From Undaria pinnatifida (Eukaryota > Sar > Phaeophyceae > Laminariales > Alariaceae), in assembly GCA_012845835.1 (NCBI GenBank), contig JABAKD010000010.1, positions 16,751,204 to 16,815,203 of the forward strand: 64,000 nt of DNA. Reading direction: 5' to 3'. Made by a program: the position numbers and the translations under genes. Positions within the stretch are counted from its first letter, which is position 1, and each line of letters opens with the position of its first letter. A model generated the notes under the pieces. That model saw only the letters and a program-made list of their open reading frames with translations. It ran no database searches and had not been told where the DNA came from. This document shows, piece by piece, positions 11,791-24,430 of the stretch.

Positions 11791-12047
11791 ATTGCAGTGG
11801 CTTGGGGTCACTTGTGCGAGTTACTCCCCTGTCCGTTTGCGGTCTTAGGCTTTTGTGGCGTCATGGTTTTCGATATTAGTCCGCAAATGGAATGGCAAGC
11901 TACGCTGCGGCAAGAAAATCGCCTAAAGCCTTCTCGTCCGTGAGGTACATACTCACTCGTGCGAGTGGTGCCAACCCGGTCGTGGAAAGGGGGCATTTAA
12001 CACCCCCCCTAGCGTAGCCTTGGTCCGCCGCAGACCAGCCAACGAAC

Positions 12048-12510
12048 GTGCACCTACGAGAAGGTGGTGTTGACCACGATGGATCAGACACCCCCGAGGG
12101 GTTAGTGCTGACCACAACGGATCAGCTACTTATACCCCCGAGGCGCGCAAGCGCCAACACTGCGCTCGTCCGCGACATGTCTCCTTCGACGAACCGGGCC
12201 ACAAATTTACCACTTTCGCGTTGGGTTTAATTGGGCGCCTCGGGGCAGAGGCAGTAGCTATTCATAGATGGGTTGGAGACAAACGCGGTATGGGGGCTGG
12301 ACGGAGGGCTCATGTGGAGGAAGGGGGTGGTGAAGGAACGTCTATTTCAAATCGCCTCGGTGACCACACAGGCCGCCATTTTGAGGAGGGCGTCCCACTT
12401 CAAGCTCCAGCTGAGCGGTCGACAAGAAACGAGGAGGAGAAGGGGAAGGCGAGTGGGGGCAGACCAATATCCACTGCGCGGGGATGGAGCCTGGATCCGG
12501 CTTAGGGTTT
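12048..12510 (+). pseudogene. LINE conserved C-terminal tail
   Basis: The frame at 12048 begins GGVDHDGSD and runs into a stretch corresponding, across frame changes, to SFDERxxKFTTFALGSFGRL. It then reads RKGVVKERLFQIASVTTQAA and RRASHFKLQLSGRQETRRRR to about 12505. This tail is a strong family signature. 11800-12040 upstream is poorly conserved and may hold another small insertion. Confidence 0.7.
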
Positions 12511-13492
12511 AAGAGCAGAAGGTAGTTGAACATACAGTGAAACAGGGAGGTGGAGCAAGAGAACCAGGTGGACTAGAGCGATATTAACAGGTACAGATGG
12601 GAGGCAAAAGCTCGTGCGTAGGTTTCCTGTTTTATGACGACTTTCCCTTTTTTTTTTTTTCAAGTTCTGGGCATGTTTATGAGCGATCAAGTTTACCCTC
12701 ATTATGCCGGACACATATAGTTCGACTCTTCCCAAGATAAGGGCGCAGCAGAAGTTTCTGAGCTCGTACCGTAATGGGGAGCTCAATACCTCATTTTTCA
12801 CCCGAAAAACGAATTCGAACACATTCGTTCGCGTAGCATGGCCAACAGTTTATGCGCAGGTCTTAAACAAATATTATCGTAAAAATTTGTTGCTAGCCGA
12901 TAGTTCCACGCGTCTCGAGGCGCTCAACCGGTCACAAGGTTAGAAAATTCTGGCCCCAAAAGGGCAACCCCCACTGGGAGATGACGCTGTCGGATGGCAA
13001 ACATGAGTTAAAATATTAATAAAGCAGTAACTGTGGCGTGTGGCCCGCGGCCGCTAAGAGGCGCAATCAAAGAGTCTATAGGACCAAGGCTATGATGATA
13101 GAGCGGGTACCCCCATTATTTCCTCTACGGAGTTGAGGCCAATTGCGCGCGAGGCTTGCAGGACATCAGTCAATCACGGACATCAAACATTGGTATAAGA
13201 TCGAAGCGGAACGAACGGTTGAAGGGTCCATGGATAGATTGATAGATAGCGCCACTCGCACGAGGGGCTTTGTGAAAACATGAGGGCTAAGCGTCACCCC
13301 TTCACCGTGGCCTTGGTTGCCGGTACTACAGGTACTACAGCTAGCATGCTGGAAAACAGCCCAATGGAAACTAGCCAGCTGCTTTTCAGTACGTAGCAGC
13401 TGTTGTAAAGACTACAGCGTGTTGTGAACGCGCAAGAAAATACACAATGTACATACACTGCACGTCATCTCTGACATATATTTTGTCTTACG
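12511..13492. other. Stretch without recognised gene
   Basis: Contains a T12-14 run near 12648 followed by GGCATGTTTATGAGCGATCA. That is related to GGGATGTTTATCAGTGATCG at 8097-8116, on the other side of the LINE. Otherwise I see no repeat, gene or RNA signal. Confidence 0.35.
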
Positions 13493-13990
13493 TATGGAAG
13501 AGTCGTGGTGCTGGAAGGTGAGAAGGAAGGGACGCAGGGGTATCAGCTTCGCTTGGCGACAGCACCGGTTTTTCTTTGTAGATTTCTTATTATTGGCACT
13601 GAGCTATGAGAAGCTCGAGGACACAGGAAAAGAGAAGGAGGAGTGAGAGCACGGGGGTGGGGTGAAGCTCACAGAGTTCGCTTCACCCCAGAATTGCTGC
13701 TGTGCTCTCTTGTGGACCTTTACCTATGGAATGTACAAGGAACGTTATCCTAGGTGTTCTATTTGCCCATGAGCGCTTAACGCGCTTACTTCTACCTGTC
13801 TTGTCCAGAGGAGGAACGTTCCATTCCCGAGAACGCTCTTGTGGTACAAGCTAGCTAGATTCTACGGGTTATCCGCTCCACCCAGAATATTATGTTCAAG
13901 AGAATCTCCTTGTGGCCAATATACCATAACTCTGCGGGCTATCTTATTGAATCTATTGCCAAATATACTGACACTCTATTAAATATTACA
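13493..13990 (-). repeat. LTR-like direct repeat, left copy (~496 bp)
   Basis: About 95% alike by eye to 27561-28056, same orientation, 14 kb apart. Shared text includes CACCGGTTTTTCTTTGTAGA, GGGGTGAAGCTCACAGAGTT and GGAACGTTCCAT. The base four TACG precedes this copy (13489-13492) and follows the other (28057-28060). Minus-strand reading gives an LTR-like TG...TA/CA outline, preceded inside by GGGTGGGCAAA. An LTR pair is likely but not proven. Confidence 0.55.
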
Positions 13991-14049
13991 TTTGCCCACC
14001 CGGAATAGTTGTATGTGTAGACCTCAAGACGGTCGAAGGGTGACAACAA

Positions 14050-17000
14050 AGCTCATCCTAAAACACCGGGAAAGGGGGTCGAAGATGCGGCTATTCGAAA
14101 CAAAGACATGAGGCTATAGATTCCCCACACTTCGTGATTATGAGGCTTAAAATGCCTCATCGCAAGATATACAACCCTATGATGGAGCTCACAACCGTGA
14201 GAGCTCGAGAAAGGGTATGTACCTACGGTATACCAGTAGCAATCGGCCTACGAAATCACGAGGGGCGCGGCCACTGAGCGCAAGGATGCGAAGGGAGCCA
14301 AAGAGGAAGGTTTAGACGCGGAAACCAAGTCAGAAGAGAAGAAGGGGACACGTGTCACGTTGTGAAGGCCAGACGAGTTCCCGGCCAGAAGCTCACTGCC
14401 GAAGGGGCGGGTGGTCGGTCCATTTGCCGGAAGATAAGAGAGAAATCAAGAAACACCGCCTAAAAGAACGTCAGAGTCCGCTACGTTGGACATGGACAGC
14501 TGACGTGGGGCCATCGGTCGGACGGTGAAAGAGAAACAACCACGACGCGAAGAAGTACGCAAACGTCGGGCCATTGGTCGAAAGGCAGAAGAAAAAGGGC
14601 CTGAAACGAGAGAAAACAAAGAACACTGCCTAAAATGATGTCAGGGTCCGCAAGGTTGGATCTGGAAGGCTGACGTGGGACCATTGGTCGAAAGGCAAAA
14701 CTATAAAGAACCAGTACGCTGAGGTGTAACGAAAGCATGGGGGCCGTAATATGGGACCTATAAGACTAGCATAAGGCCCTTGGTCGAACTGTTGAACGGG
14801 AAACCGAGGAAATGCAAGAAGAATCGCTAAAACGCAGAGAAAGACAACATCTAAACAGTGACACAGACAACACCAAAATGGTGGTACTGGAGGCGTGTGT
14901 GATACGCCGGAAAGCTGAACTGGGGGGGCAACAGTGGAGTACCCTTAGAAGCTATCTGGCTACAGTACCAGGAAGACGGGAAGAGATAAGTGGTGAGGTC
15001 ACCTAGCCAAAGCAATACGCAAACAAGGACGAAACTGAAACGTAGACACAGAAAGATGGAAGGTATTATCGGCAGCCGGAAAAAAAGTCGACATATGACA
15101 CCTTGAGAGGCTAACTAATAACGGGAACAATGCCAGCAAACGTAGCGAGGCTATTCAACCATAACAAAGCAAGCCAAAAATGGGGTCCACGAGAAGATAC
15201 TTGTTCAGCTCAAAGCGGCGCTGGAAGTGTCTAGCTCCAGAAAGAACGTAGGGAACAGAGAAGACAGTACGAATAAAGCCGCAGCCAGGTACTATACGTC
15301 GGGAACACGGGGTCGCTAACGTGGAGCAACCCTAGAAGGGTAACCGAGAAAAATGCACGCAAAAACAGGAAAAAGGCAAATCGTGTCATAGCAACGTACT
15401 GCAGCCTGACAAAAAAAAGGGAGGGTCCATAGCAGGGGACCTTGAAAGGCTATTGAAAAAAAACGAGCAACACTAGGTACGTAGCGAAGGCATTCCTCCG
15501 AAAACGATTTCGCCGAAAACATAACATGAAAGGGGGTCAACCTGGAAACGACCTACTATATGGGCTGCGAAGCCAAACTGGGGTCACAACGTGGGACCCA
15601 TACGACAAGTACGCCAACAAGCCAAGAGAAAAACGGGTGCTAAGAGGGGACGGCCTGTGGACTGCACAGTCAGGACGGGCTGTATACCCATGATTAAGGC
15701 CGGTGTAGTTAAACCCTACGGGCAGGTATCCCGAAAATAAACAAGAAAAAGTGGTCGAGAGAAACAAGACCTGTTGGCTGCGAAACAAGACCTGTTGGCT
15801 GCGAAGCCAGAAAGGGAGTCAGTGTCGTTGGACCGTAGGGGCAGCGATGCCGAGAGAAAAAGGTAAGAAATAGTGGTCCAGGGGAATAGATCCGCTGGCT
15901 CCAAAGCTAAAACGGAGCCCGACAGCAAGGGGCTCTTGGAGGCAGGTACGACTAAACAAAGTTGAGGCAAAAAAGAACCGATAGGTGGGCTGGAGAGTCA
16001 GTACGGGGCCGCTAACGTGGAACCTAAGGGGGGCTCTCAATGTGAAACCAGTGGTCGACGATATGGGACCATAGACAGTAGCAATAGCTGGAATGCCGTA
16101 ATACCAAGTGGCTGGGGCTAAAGTGCAGCGACGACAGTCGTGGGAAGAAGTACGCCAAAAAGCAACAAAGGTCCAACAACAAAAGGAAAGTATGTCAGCG
16201 GCAAGGAAAATCCAACAGCAACAACAAGAAAGGAGGTAATGCCTCGCGAAAAACGAGGAGAAATAACGCGGGAAGCATCTATGTTATCACCAATCGCATA
16301 AAGCGAGGTGGGAACGAGACGATGGAAAACCTCGACATGGTGGTTCGGAAACGCCATGGTTCGTCGGTTTTCACGAAACGTGGGCAGCCTAGATGGGCGG
16401 TAGAAGGCGGAAGCAAAACCACAAAGGCGAACACTCGTCGTACTGTAGAAAAGTAGAACAACTTGGGCACAAGTTCAAGATCAAGGCGCCTAATAAGATC
16501 ACCGAAAAACGAACAAATGCCGTACTTTTGAACGCGGCAAATAAGTCAGAAGCCGTACTACTACGTTAAAACGTTGTTGGGGCCTCAATGATACTGAGAC
16601 TGTAAGGTAATACTTTGGGGGGCCACGAGGCGATAAAACTGACGAATTTGGTACCTACCAGGTAGAATTACGCTGAGACAGTAAGGTCCAAATAAAAGCC
16701 GCGTATTAGGGGTTCACGGACAAATTCTCCCAGAAGGCAGGAGAGAAGGCTACTACGGTCGGTCGCTAGCTGCGCACAGCGATAGCCACTCAGGAGCAAC
16801 CGTGTCCAGATATACCAAGAAAAAACAAATAATACCCGCGGTGCATGGACACGACAGCGGAAGGTATAGGTTCCGAAAATGCACGAACGCCAGAGTCGGG
16901 AGGAAATACGTTCCGAAAATGTACACACTGCAGAGAGGAGGGGGTGTACGATCCCATCCGGCACGTAGTGCAGGGGGAAAGGAAGGCAAGGTAAAAAAAC

Positions 17001-18150
17001 AAGCTTACACGATAGTATTTTCAACTCATACCGTAAGAGCGGTGAAAACGGGGTCTTAACACAGCGGAGGACCCAGAAATTCTGCGAAAGAGCACGAACA
17101 TGGTGCAGACGATATCTCGGCAGAGAAGGAACCAGACGAAACTGTTACGATGTCGCGGGCTGATACCGTAAGCCGGACAGAGGGAGGGGGCAAATCACGC
17201 ACAACTCCAAAAATGCTAGAGGGGCGCATGCACAGCGTGCAAGCGAAGTTCAGCCTAATAAGGATCAATCGAAACTACCATGGTTTCGGGGGTTGATACT
17301 ATAAAGAAGCCTAAAGGGGGGGGGTCGTAAACAAACGACGGCCCCGAAAATACTAACAGTTGATGTCGTGAAACTCTGAAAATGTGGCCCACTATAGAGC
17401 CATTCCTACTGGAAGCTAAGCGACGAAAAACCAGGGAAAATATACGCGAAAGCACTTGGATGTCCAACCGAGAAGAGGGGACTTGTGCAGGGCGATACGC
17501 CGCAAACAAGGTGGACAACATGCCTCAATAAGCACCTACGGCGTGCGTAGTGCAGAAAACAGAGGAAGGGCCAGAGCACATACCAGGTATACCACAGTGG
17601 TAACAGAACATATACGACGCCTCAATAAGCGCCTATGACATACGTAGTGCAAAGAGCTGAGGAAGGGTCAAGACATATATGCCATAGCGGTAAGAACACA
17701 AGTACGACGCCGCAATAAGCACCTACTTCATACGTGGTGCAGAAAGCAAGAGAAAGGCTAACCAGAAAAAAAAATCCACAGCGGTTTCGCGGGCTGCGAA
17801 ACAAGGGTATGCTAAACCGACGGGAGGAAACCAACACACGGCAGGTTTGAGGCCAAGATACGAAAACGGGGCAGACTAAACCGGCAGGAACAGGGAAACG
17901 AAACCATCACAAAACTTCGGTCTGGTTACGAAAATGGAGCCAGCTAAATCAGTTGCTGGAAGACCAGGGTAGCACACCGACGCAAGCACGCGGACATATG
18001 TGCTGGTCAAAAGTGGGACAGCCCGAAAGGTCAGAGTAAAGAAAAGGCACCTTGAGACTAACTGAACAACAAAGTCAAACCCAATAGAGAAAATCAAGAA
18101 GATAATGCGCACAAAACAAATCCCATGAACAAAACTCAAGAAGGAGCTCA
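14050..18150. repeat. Field of ancient degenerate repeats, purine-rich plus strand
   Basis: Diverged blocks sharing words such as GGCTGCGAAGCCA, ACGTGGGACC, AGTACGCNAACAAG and GGTCGAAAGGC recur irregularly. Best preserved is a ~171-bp tandem pair at 14458-14560 / 14629-14735 (GTCAGAGTCCGCTACGTTGG versus GTCAGGGTCCGCAAGGTTGG). There is also a 24-bp doublet at 15762-15805 (AACAAGACCTGTTGGCTGCG) and a ~90-97-bp triplet at 17522-17760. Minus-strand frames here are Phe/Leu/Pro-rich shadows of the composition. No gene called. Confidence 0.55.
17522..17760. repeat. ~90-97-bp tandem triplet
   Basis: GCCTCAATAAGCACCTACGG (17522), GCCTCAATAAGCGCCTATGA (17619) and GCCGCAATAAGCACCTACTT (17709) each continue into ACGTAGTGCA or a close variant. 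The three units are clear but diverged. Confidence 0.75.
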
Positions 18151-21100
18151 AGGGTTAGGGGGAGGGACAACAAGACAAAAGGGTAAGTGCGACTCAACGC
18201 GATAATACCCTGGCTGCAGATATCCCTGTCGCGTGGCGTTGTAGACACGCCGATCCGTAGATGGTGCTCCGTGAAGATGTGCAGTACACACGCCGTAGGT
18301 TGATCGTGGAACCGGATGGTGTAGGATCTGAAGAAAACTCCGATGAAACGCGGCTGGTGGTCGCACTAGGGCGTGCTGCAGCGCTCCGATCGCGAGACAG
18401 TAACGTCGTGGTGTTCGTGGAAGATGTAGTAGGAGCGCTGGAGACGCAGTAAAACGCGTTGAAGAGCTCCGAGCACGAACCAGTGAGGGCGGGGTGTTCA
18501 CAGACGATACGGTAGGAGCTCTGTGACGGAAGAAGGCGAGACTGCAGTAATCAATGTGGTTGGTTGAAGAAGGTGTCGGATCGCGTACGCGGCGGTGAAA
18601 TGTGCGTGTTCCACAGCGTACATGTAGATGCAAGCGTTGACGCTGTAGTAGTCCTTTACAGTGGGCCTGTGGAGATGCCTGCGGTTCTCGCGGTGATGGA
18701 GTTAGCTTTGTACGCGGCGAGGATGACGGCGTGGTTGCTGGAATAGGCGTTAGAGAAGGCCCGAAATTGCCGACGATGGCTGTGACGCCGGGGCGGTTAG
18801 TAGCGGACTGAAGTAGCAGACCTACCGGCGCGGTGGCTGCAGGAGTCGGCGAAATATGTCCCAGCTTGTCGGCGCTGACGATGCGATGACGCCGGAGTTG
18901 GTGGTAGTGGCCAAGAAGAGGGCGCCTCGCCGCTGGTAGCGTTTTGAAGCGCCAGACCCATCGGTGCATGGCTGCAGAAGTCGGTGAAATAATTCCCAGA
19001 TTGTCGGAGTAGATGGTGGCGACGACGCCGGGGCCGGTGGTAGTAGCCAGACAAAAAAGGTTGCCTTGTCGTTGGTAGTGGGTTGAAGGGGAAAGACATC
19101 GAATGAAGTAGTCGCGGAAGACGGAGGTGGAGCTCAGGTGAAAGGTGGAGCTCTGACGAAGGCGGAGCTCTGGTCGCGAAGCTCAGGTGACCACAGGTGA
19201 CGACGAATCTTCGTGCAGGAGGAGCTGTGGTCGCGAAGCGCGGGTGACGACAAAGCTCTGTCAAAGATGGAGCTCTGAAAAAGGTGGATCTCTGGTCTTG
19301 AAGCTCGGGTGACTACGAAGCTCTGGTCGCAAAGCTCAGGTGACGACGAAGCTCTGGTGAAAGGTGGAACTCCGGAGAAGGTGGAGCTCTGATCGCAAAG
19401 CTCAGATGACGACAAAGCTCTGGTGAAGATGGTGCTCTAGTCGCGGTGTTCGCGCGGCGGCGGGGGGGGTTCGATGATCTTGGAAGTGTAGCCACAGGTA
19501 CTGGCAAGAAAAACCGTAGTCGGAAGGGCAGTCCACAGTTTCCAGCGGCGGCTGTGGAGCGATGACGGCTCTGGGAAAACAATGGTCCGACCAAGGATGT
19601 GGAGGCCCAAAAGGGAGGCGCCAATGGTGGGCGGTGGGGACAACGAAGGATGGCGTGAAAGCCGATCCAGGAGGAGCGCCAGCGTCCTCGGCGCCTTTCT
19701 CGGAGCTGGCTCGCGAACCGGAGGTGATGTCATGGGCCGGGATAGGCCCGACGGAGGTTTTGGGGCGGAAAAAAGGCCGACACATTTTTTTTTGTATGGT
19801 CCGCAACGGTGAGTTGCCGAAAGTATTTCTAGCGAAACGTGGTGGTGCATGGAGCAGGAGGGAGGGGGGTTGAGCCCACCCAAATCAATGCCTTGCAGGA
19901 GAGGTGCACAGTTTGAGCGTCGCCAGTGGATGGGGGCGGTTGGTGATGGTGGGCCGAAAGGGAAGGGGACTTAGCCCACCCAAAACGATACCCGGGATAG
20001 AATGCTCGCGTCGTTCGACGTGGGCAGCGCAGAGGCCGTGGAAGGACCCGATTTCTGGCTTAAAAGGTCTCATACGTACCAGGCTCGGGAGGTTCAAGAG
20101 CCCGAAAAAAAACATAACAAGCTCGGAAAAAGGGGGCAGTGGAATGGTATAAGTGGGTTATAGAGGAGAGGTAGCGAGCACACCCAAACCGATAGTCGGT
20201 GCGAAACGCTCATGCCCGGATAAATAATTAACTCTAATTCAGAAGATGGGAGCGGCGGGATATGGTGGTGGGTTGGGAAGGACGGGGGAACGAGCCCACC
20301 AAAGCCGATGCCCGGCTCGGAGCGGTCATAACCGGAAAGGAACAAAACGACAGGTTGAGGTGGTGAACCTATAGAAATGTTAGGGTAGGGGGGGTGGCGG
20401 TGGTGTTGTCACAGACGTGCCTTCAGGGACGGGTAGGGGTTGCCTAGGTTCAGGTGGTAAACCTACAGGGCTGTTGAGGCAAAATGGGGGTGGCGGTGTT
20501 GGTGTCGGATGGGAATTTGCGACCGTTGGGTTGGAGGGGAGCTGTTCGGTGTTCACTGGCAACGGAAACAGAATCAGTCGATGGTTGGACAAGAAAGCCA
20601 CGTACCGCAAGAAAAAAAATATAACCCACTGGAGAATAGAACGCCGTGGTGACGAACCAAGGTGAATATGGGAAATGCAGTGTAGACGGAAGCATCGGCG
20701 CGTGAGCGCCGTTGAACCGTGGTTGGGAAGGTCGTCCATGGTTGTGTCGTCGAGGAAGGCTGAAGGGCTGTTGGGGGTGTGGATCCGGTTAATGGAGGGG
20801 TAGCTAAAGAGCGGGGTCGGGAGCGATAAACCGTGGTTTTGTTTTGGTTGGGGAAATCAGGGCACGCTGGTGGGTAAACTGAAAAGCTGGCCGGGAGGTA
20901 CCGTTGGTAGCCTGGTATAGGCGGGATAGTTTGGGCCAGGGTAGCCGTGAAAAGGGGGCGGTAGGGTCTCCAACGTTTGTCGAAAGGAGAACTAACCAGA
21001 CCGTGAGAAGGAGGGCGGGTGCTTTCTCCAGATGGTCGGCGGAGATCGGAGCAAGGCGGCTCTGTGGTAACACGTCGGGGTGGAGAAGGGCATGGGGAAT

Positions 21101-24100
21101 TCGGCAGGTGCGCCTTGGTGGCAATGGAGGGGGCCGGGACAAAGGTGCTCCATGGAAACCGGTCGCGTTGAAGGGGGGGGGCGCGGCAGAGTTGTTCTGT
21201 CGCGTTGGAAAGGGTCGAAACGAGGTCGGTAGTAGGAGCGTTCGGTGAGAAATGCCGAGACCGAAAGGGGATGACTCGTTTGCAACGCGACGGGTTAGGG
21301 GGAAAAGGCGGCTGCCAAACGAATAAAGCGGCTATTGCTTCTGCCTATGGATGGGACTGCCAGTCTCGGGTGTACCGTTGCCGAAGCTAGAGATACGAAC
21401 TGGGAGGGCGGTGGTAGATGTCGAGGGTCGTTGGTGGTGGCATGGGAATATTCTCCGGCGCTTGCCGGCCTCGGAATCATTGTCTCAGGTAGGTAATGAA
21501 GAAGCTCCGGCGTTTGTCGGTCTCGGAACCAATGTCCATGGCTGGTTGTAGGAGCGGTTCCGATACTTGATCGAAGCCGGGAGAGCTCAGGGGTCGTGGT
21601 GTTGCTCAAAATGTCGGTTTCGGGCGATGTCGGAAACTAATCCACACGGTGATAAGCAAAACCCGTAGAAGAAGAATCCAGAAGGGTGGCACTGCTGAAG
21701 GTTGAACATCCCAGAAGAGGTAGTTCGGTGTAGGCTGGCTGCGGTGAGCCGCCAAGCAGTTGTTAGTTGCGGCTGCCTGTAGGACTGTCGCGTGGCGATG
21801 GCGAGGGTGCAGCTGGCTGATCGAGAGAAGAGAGCCGGCTGGGTCCACGTGATAGCAAAGGGAGTCTCGGTATTGTATCACCGAGGCTCTGGGAGGGTCT
21901 CCGTGAGTGGCGTCTAAAGGAGCGGGGCGAAGATACCCTGGGGGTCCTGCCTCCAAGCGGCGTTGGATGAGCAGGATAGAACTCGCTAGGAAATGCTGTA
22001 CCTGTGGTCCGTGTCCGCGCAATCCACGAGGGTCGCGACGAAGACGGGGTAGGGGGCTCAGGGCATATCCTGGTCAACTATGATCGCGAGTCTTCCGTCG
22101 TGATGACGGGATTGTCCCTTGGGCCCAGGGGCAGTGGTGCTGGCAATACCGTGGCAGCGAGTGGGGATTCGTCGTTCGCGGGCCCAATGTTGCCACTGAA
22201 AAACGCGCACGTCCTAGAACGAGCACGGGTGGAGCCGCCGATGAACAGGCGAGGAGGGCTCAGGATGCGATGACCCGGAATTGGAAGCTGAAGTTTCGTG
22301 CTGTAGTCCGGAACCGCTGGTAGCCGTAGTCTTCGGCAATTAGCGTTGCTCATCGATGAAAGGCGTCGAGTGGAGCATCCTCGTAGGGGTCGACGTCTTC
22401 GCCTCCTCGCACCCACACCTCAAGACCATCGTTAGAACAAGGGGATCAGGCTTGGGCAAGCGATATCGCATGTATGGGGCTGGGCGGTGGGGGTAGATTG
22501 TTGGGGGGCGGGGCGGGGGTGGACCTAGTTCTTTCAAAGTTGAAGCTGGACCCTCGTCCCGCAATCAGATGGCCTGGCGCTGGTAGTGCTGTGTCGGTTG
22601 ATCAGCGTGTAGCGTCCAGTGGTTTGTGCCGTAATGGCTATCGGTCGATCACGGTGTTGCTGTCGATGTTGTCGTCGTTGTCGCAGCAATTGCCCGGGGA
22701 AGAAAGACGATCATGGCGCTTTCGACCCAAAAATAGGTGCCACGGCATCTATAACGAGCAGTGTTGGTTGTCGCGGGTTATTGCCCGGTGATAGCGCCGG
22801 GTTTACGGTCCGCACGTTTCCCAAAATACCAAAAATAAAAATCAGCATCCTGAAGTATGCCCATACCTGGGTTGAGCGCACCAGAGGCGTAGCGGTGTTG
22901 CTACAGTGGGAGAATGCCGCCGGCACGGTGCAAACGTCAGGAAGAGCGCCCGAAAGCCAGCGGAGTGGTACTCGATGGCCAGGTGGTTGATAATGATGCT
23001 CGTCGCAGGTTGTGTCCCATATGGCAAAATGTGATGGTTGCGAGCCACCACGTTTTGCGGCTCGTGAGAGACGTAGGCGTCGTGGGCGTCACAATTCGGG
23101 TGGTCGCGACCGCCGTCGCGGCCACTACGGATAGGATGGCGTCTGCGTCGTTGGGCGACTTTGCTGTCGCTGTTACTGTTGTCCATATCGGTGATGTAGG
23201 TGGTAGGCGGAGAAAAATGGTGGTGTAGGTGGTAGTCGGAGGAGAACGGTGGTCTTGACCCGAGCGGTAGGTGATGTGGGGAGGTGCGTGACGCGGTTTT
23301 GGGGGCTGGTTGCGGAGGGCGTGTGAGGCTTTTTTAAGCCGTGGGTTCACGGGGGAAATTCGAAATTTCAAGGAAATCGACCGAACCGGCAGATTACAGC
23401 AGACGGAGCGTCTAACGATGCCGACATGAGTCGTAGTTGGGTAGGTACGACGTGACCGATAACCAAAAGAATATTTAACCGCAGACAGGGGTGTCTTTAG
23501 GTGCCGCCCGGTCGAGACCGTGGGCGCGCCGGATGCAGTTGTGAGCAAGTACCAGCAATCAAAAGCAGGGGCGATTGGGCGCAAAGGGTTAAGCGCGGTG
23601 ATGGGCGGGCGATTTTGAACCATTGTGGTGATAGACGCGGCCGCGTGGGGTGGGCGGCTATGGGAGCCGGGGATGGGAATGTGAGCAGCAACGTGTCGGT
23701 TGGGACGGTAGTCGTGGCTCAAATGGGGGGGTGGAGGAGTGTGCAAGACGCGGTCAAACTCAAGTACACGAGCTGGTGGGGCACAAAGGGATGTAGTCGC
23801 GGTGGCATAATATTCGGTAACCACCGCGGCACTGCCCTAATGGATGCCGTTGCGGTGACGCACTCTGTGGTAGTCGTCGCTGTACTTGCGGCGTTGTTTC
23901 GATCCCACACGGAAAAAAAAAAATTAGCCTCTTGCCCTCAGGCGCTAAACAAAAATCGCAGTCGCACCAGGTGGTCGTCTCTCGCAAAGGGATCCGTCCT
24001 CCTAGTCTCGGCGTGTAAGGTGGCTGTACCGAACGTCGAGGGACCCGGTTTGACTGAAATGGGTCGGGGTCAGTGGCGGCGGTGGAAATGCCGGCAACGA

Positions 24101-24430
24101 CCCCGGCCGCAAAAATCCGCTCCGGGCATTATCTCGATTTCATTGGACAGAATGACAAGGTCCTTCACCGTAACTGTACCACCCATGGCTACAGCAGGAG
24201 AAAAACGTGAAGCACACTGTTCATTGTGAGGGTTTAGGGATTGGGTCTTCGTTGGTGCGGGATTTACCGCTAGGGTTGGGGGTGGGGTCCATTTTGATCC
24301 GGAATAAGTAGGGAAGGTATCGCACGCACCGGAGTAGAGAAGTAGGATGTAGTACAAGTAGTTCTTGAACGTCACCAAGAAGACCGGAGGGTGGTGGATG
24401 ATTGTAGACATTCCCGGGGGAGGAGCGTGG
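18151..24430. repeat. GC-rich degenerate repeat field without genes
   Basis: A mosaic of decayed tandem blocks. A ~134-bp unit with GGCTGCAGGAGTCGGCGAAA recurs near 18835 and 18969. A 30/60-bp family lies at 19130-19445. A 115-200-bp family with GAGCCCACCCAAANCGAT recurs near 19868, 19972, 20175 and 20293. A ~53-57-bp doublet (CTCCGGCGCTTGCCGGCCTC) lies near 21455/21508. From 21600 to 24400 the sequence is TGG/TCG-rich. Frames of 242-295 codons on either strand (for example minus 18148-18969 and 22937-23824) overlap one another and match nothing known. I treat them as composition artefacts. Confidence 0.5.
19130..19445. repeat. GAAGCTCAGGTGACGAC tandem repeat
   Basis: Units built on GGTGGAGCTCTGGTCGCGAA and GCTCAGGTGACGACGAAGCT recur near 19178, 19233, 19298, 19328 and 19394 with 30- or ~60-base spacing. 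Confidence 0.75.

Larger units (their letters stand above)
8200..12510 (+). mobile_element. Decayed non-LTR retrotransposon (LINE), RT with C-terminal nuclease-like part
   Basis: The plus strand keeps the order RING-like finger, reverse transcriptase, long C-terminal region, zinc-finger/nuclease-like segment and conserved tail. Landmarks: CGVC...LPC (8446-8510), LEVRQFGVAIP and DFSNAFNS in RT (9686-9815), GVQQG (10200-10214), LDDVGIVVIPAKTVALP (10380-10430), VRDGGADRLA (10575-10603), IVPESCLNW (11098-11124), ARICSRTGAQVNQHQ (11543-11587) and ERLFQIASVTTQAAILRR (12336-12390). These match, from memory, a family of large single-ORF LINE-like reverse transcriptases. The copy is dead: it changes frame several times, has in-frame stops, and carries a 233-bp insertion at 9954-10186. 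I cannot see a 3' A tail or a target duplication. Clade is uncertain; an RLE-type (R2-like) layout is inferred from the zinc finger lying after RT. Confidence 0.82.

Noticed and set aside
18148-18969. 273-codon minus-strand frame
   Set aside because: Lies over degenerate GC-rich repeats; Arg/Pro/His-rich, no domain, and other long frames overlap it. Composition explains it.
22937-23824. 295-codon minus-strand frame, with 242 codons on plus over the same area
   Set aside because: Both strands are open over the same stop-poor TGG/TCG sequence, and neither has a recognisable motif.
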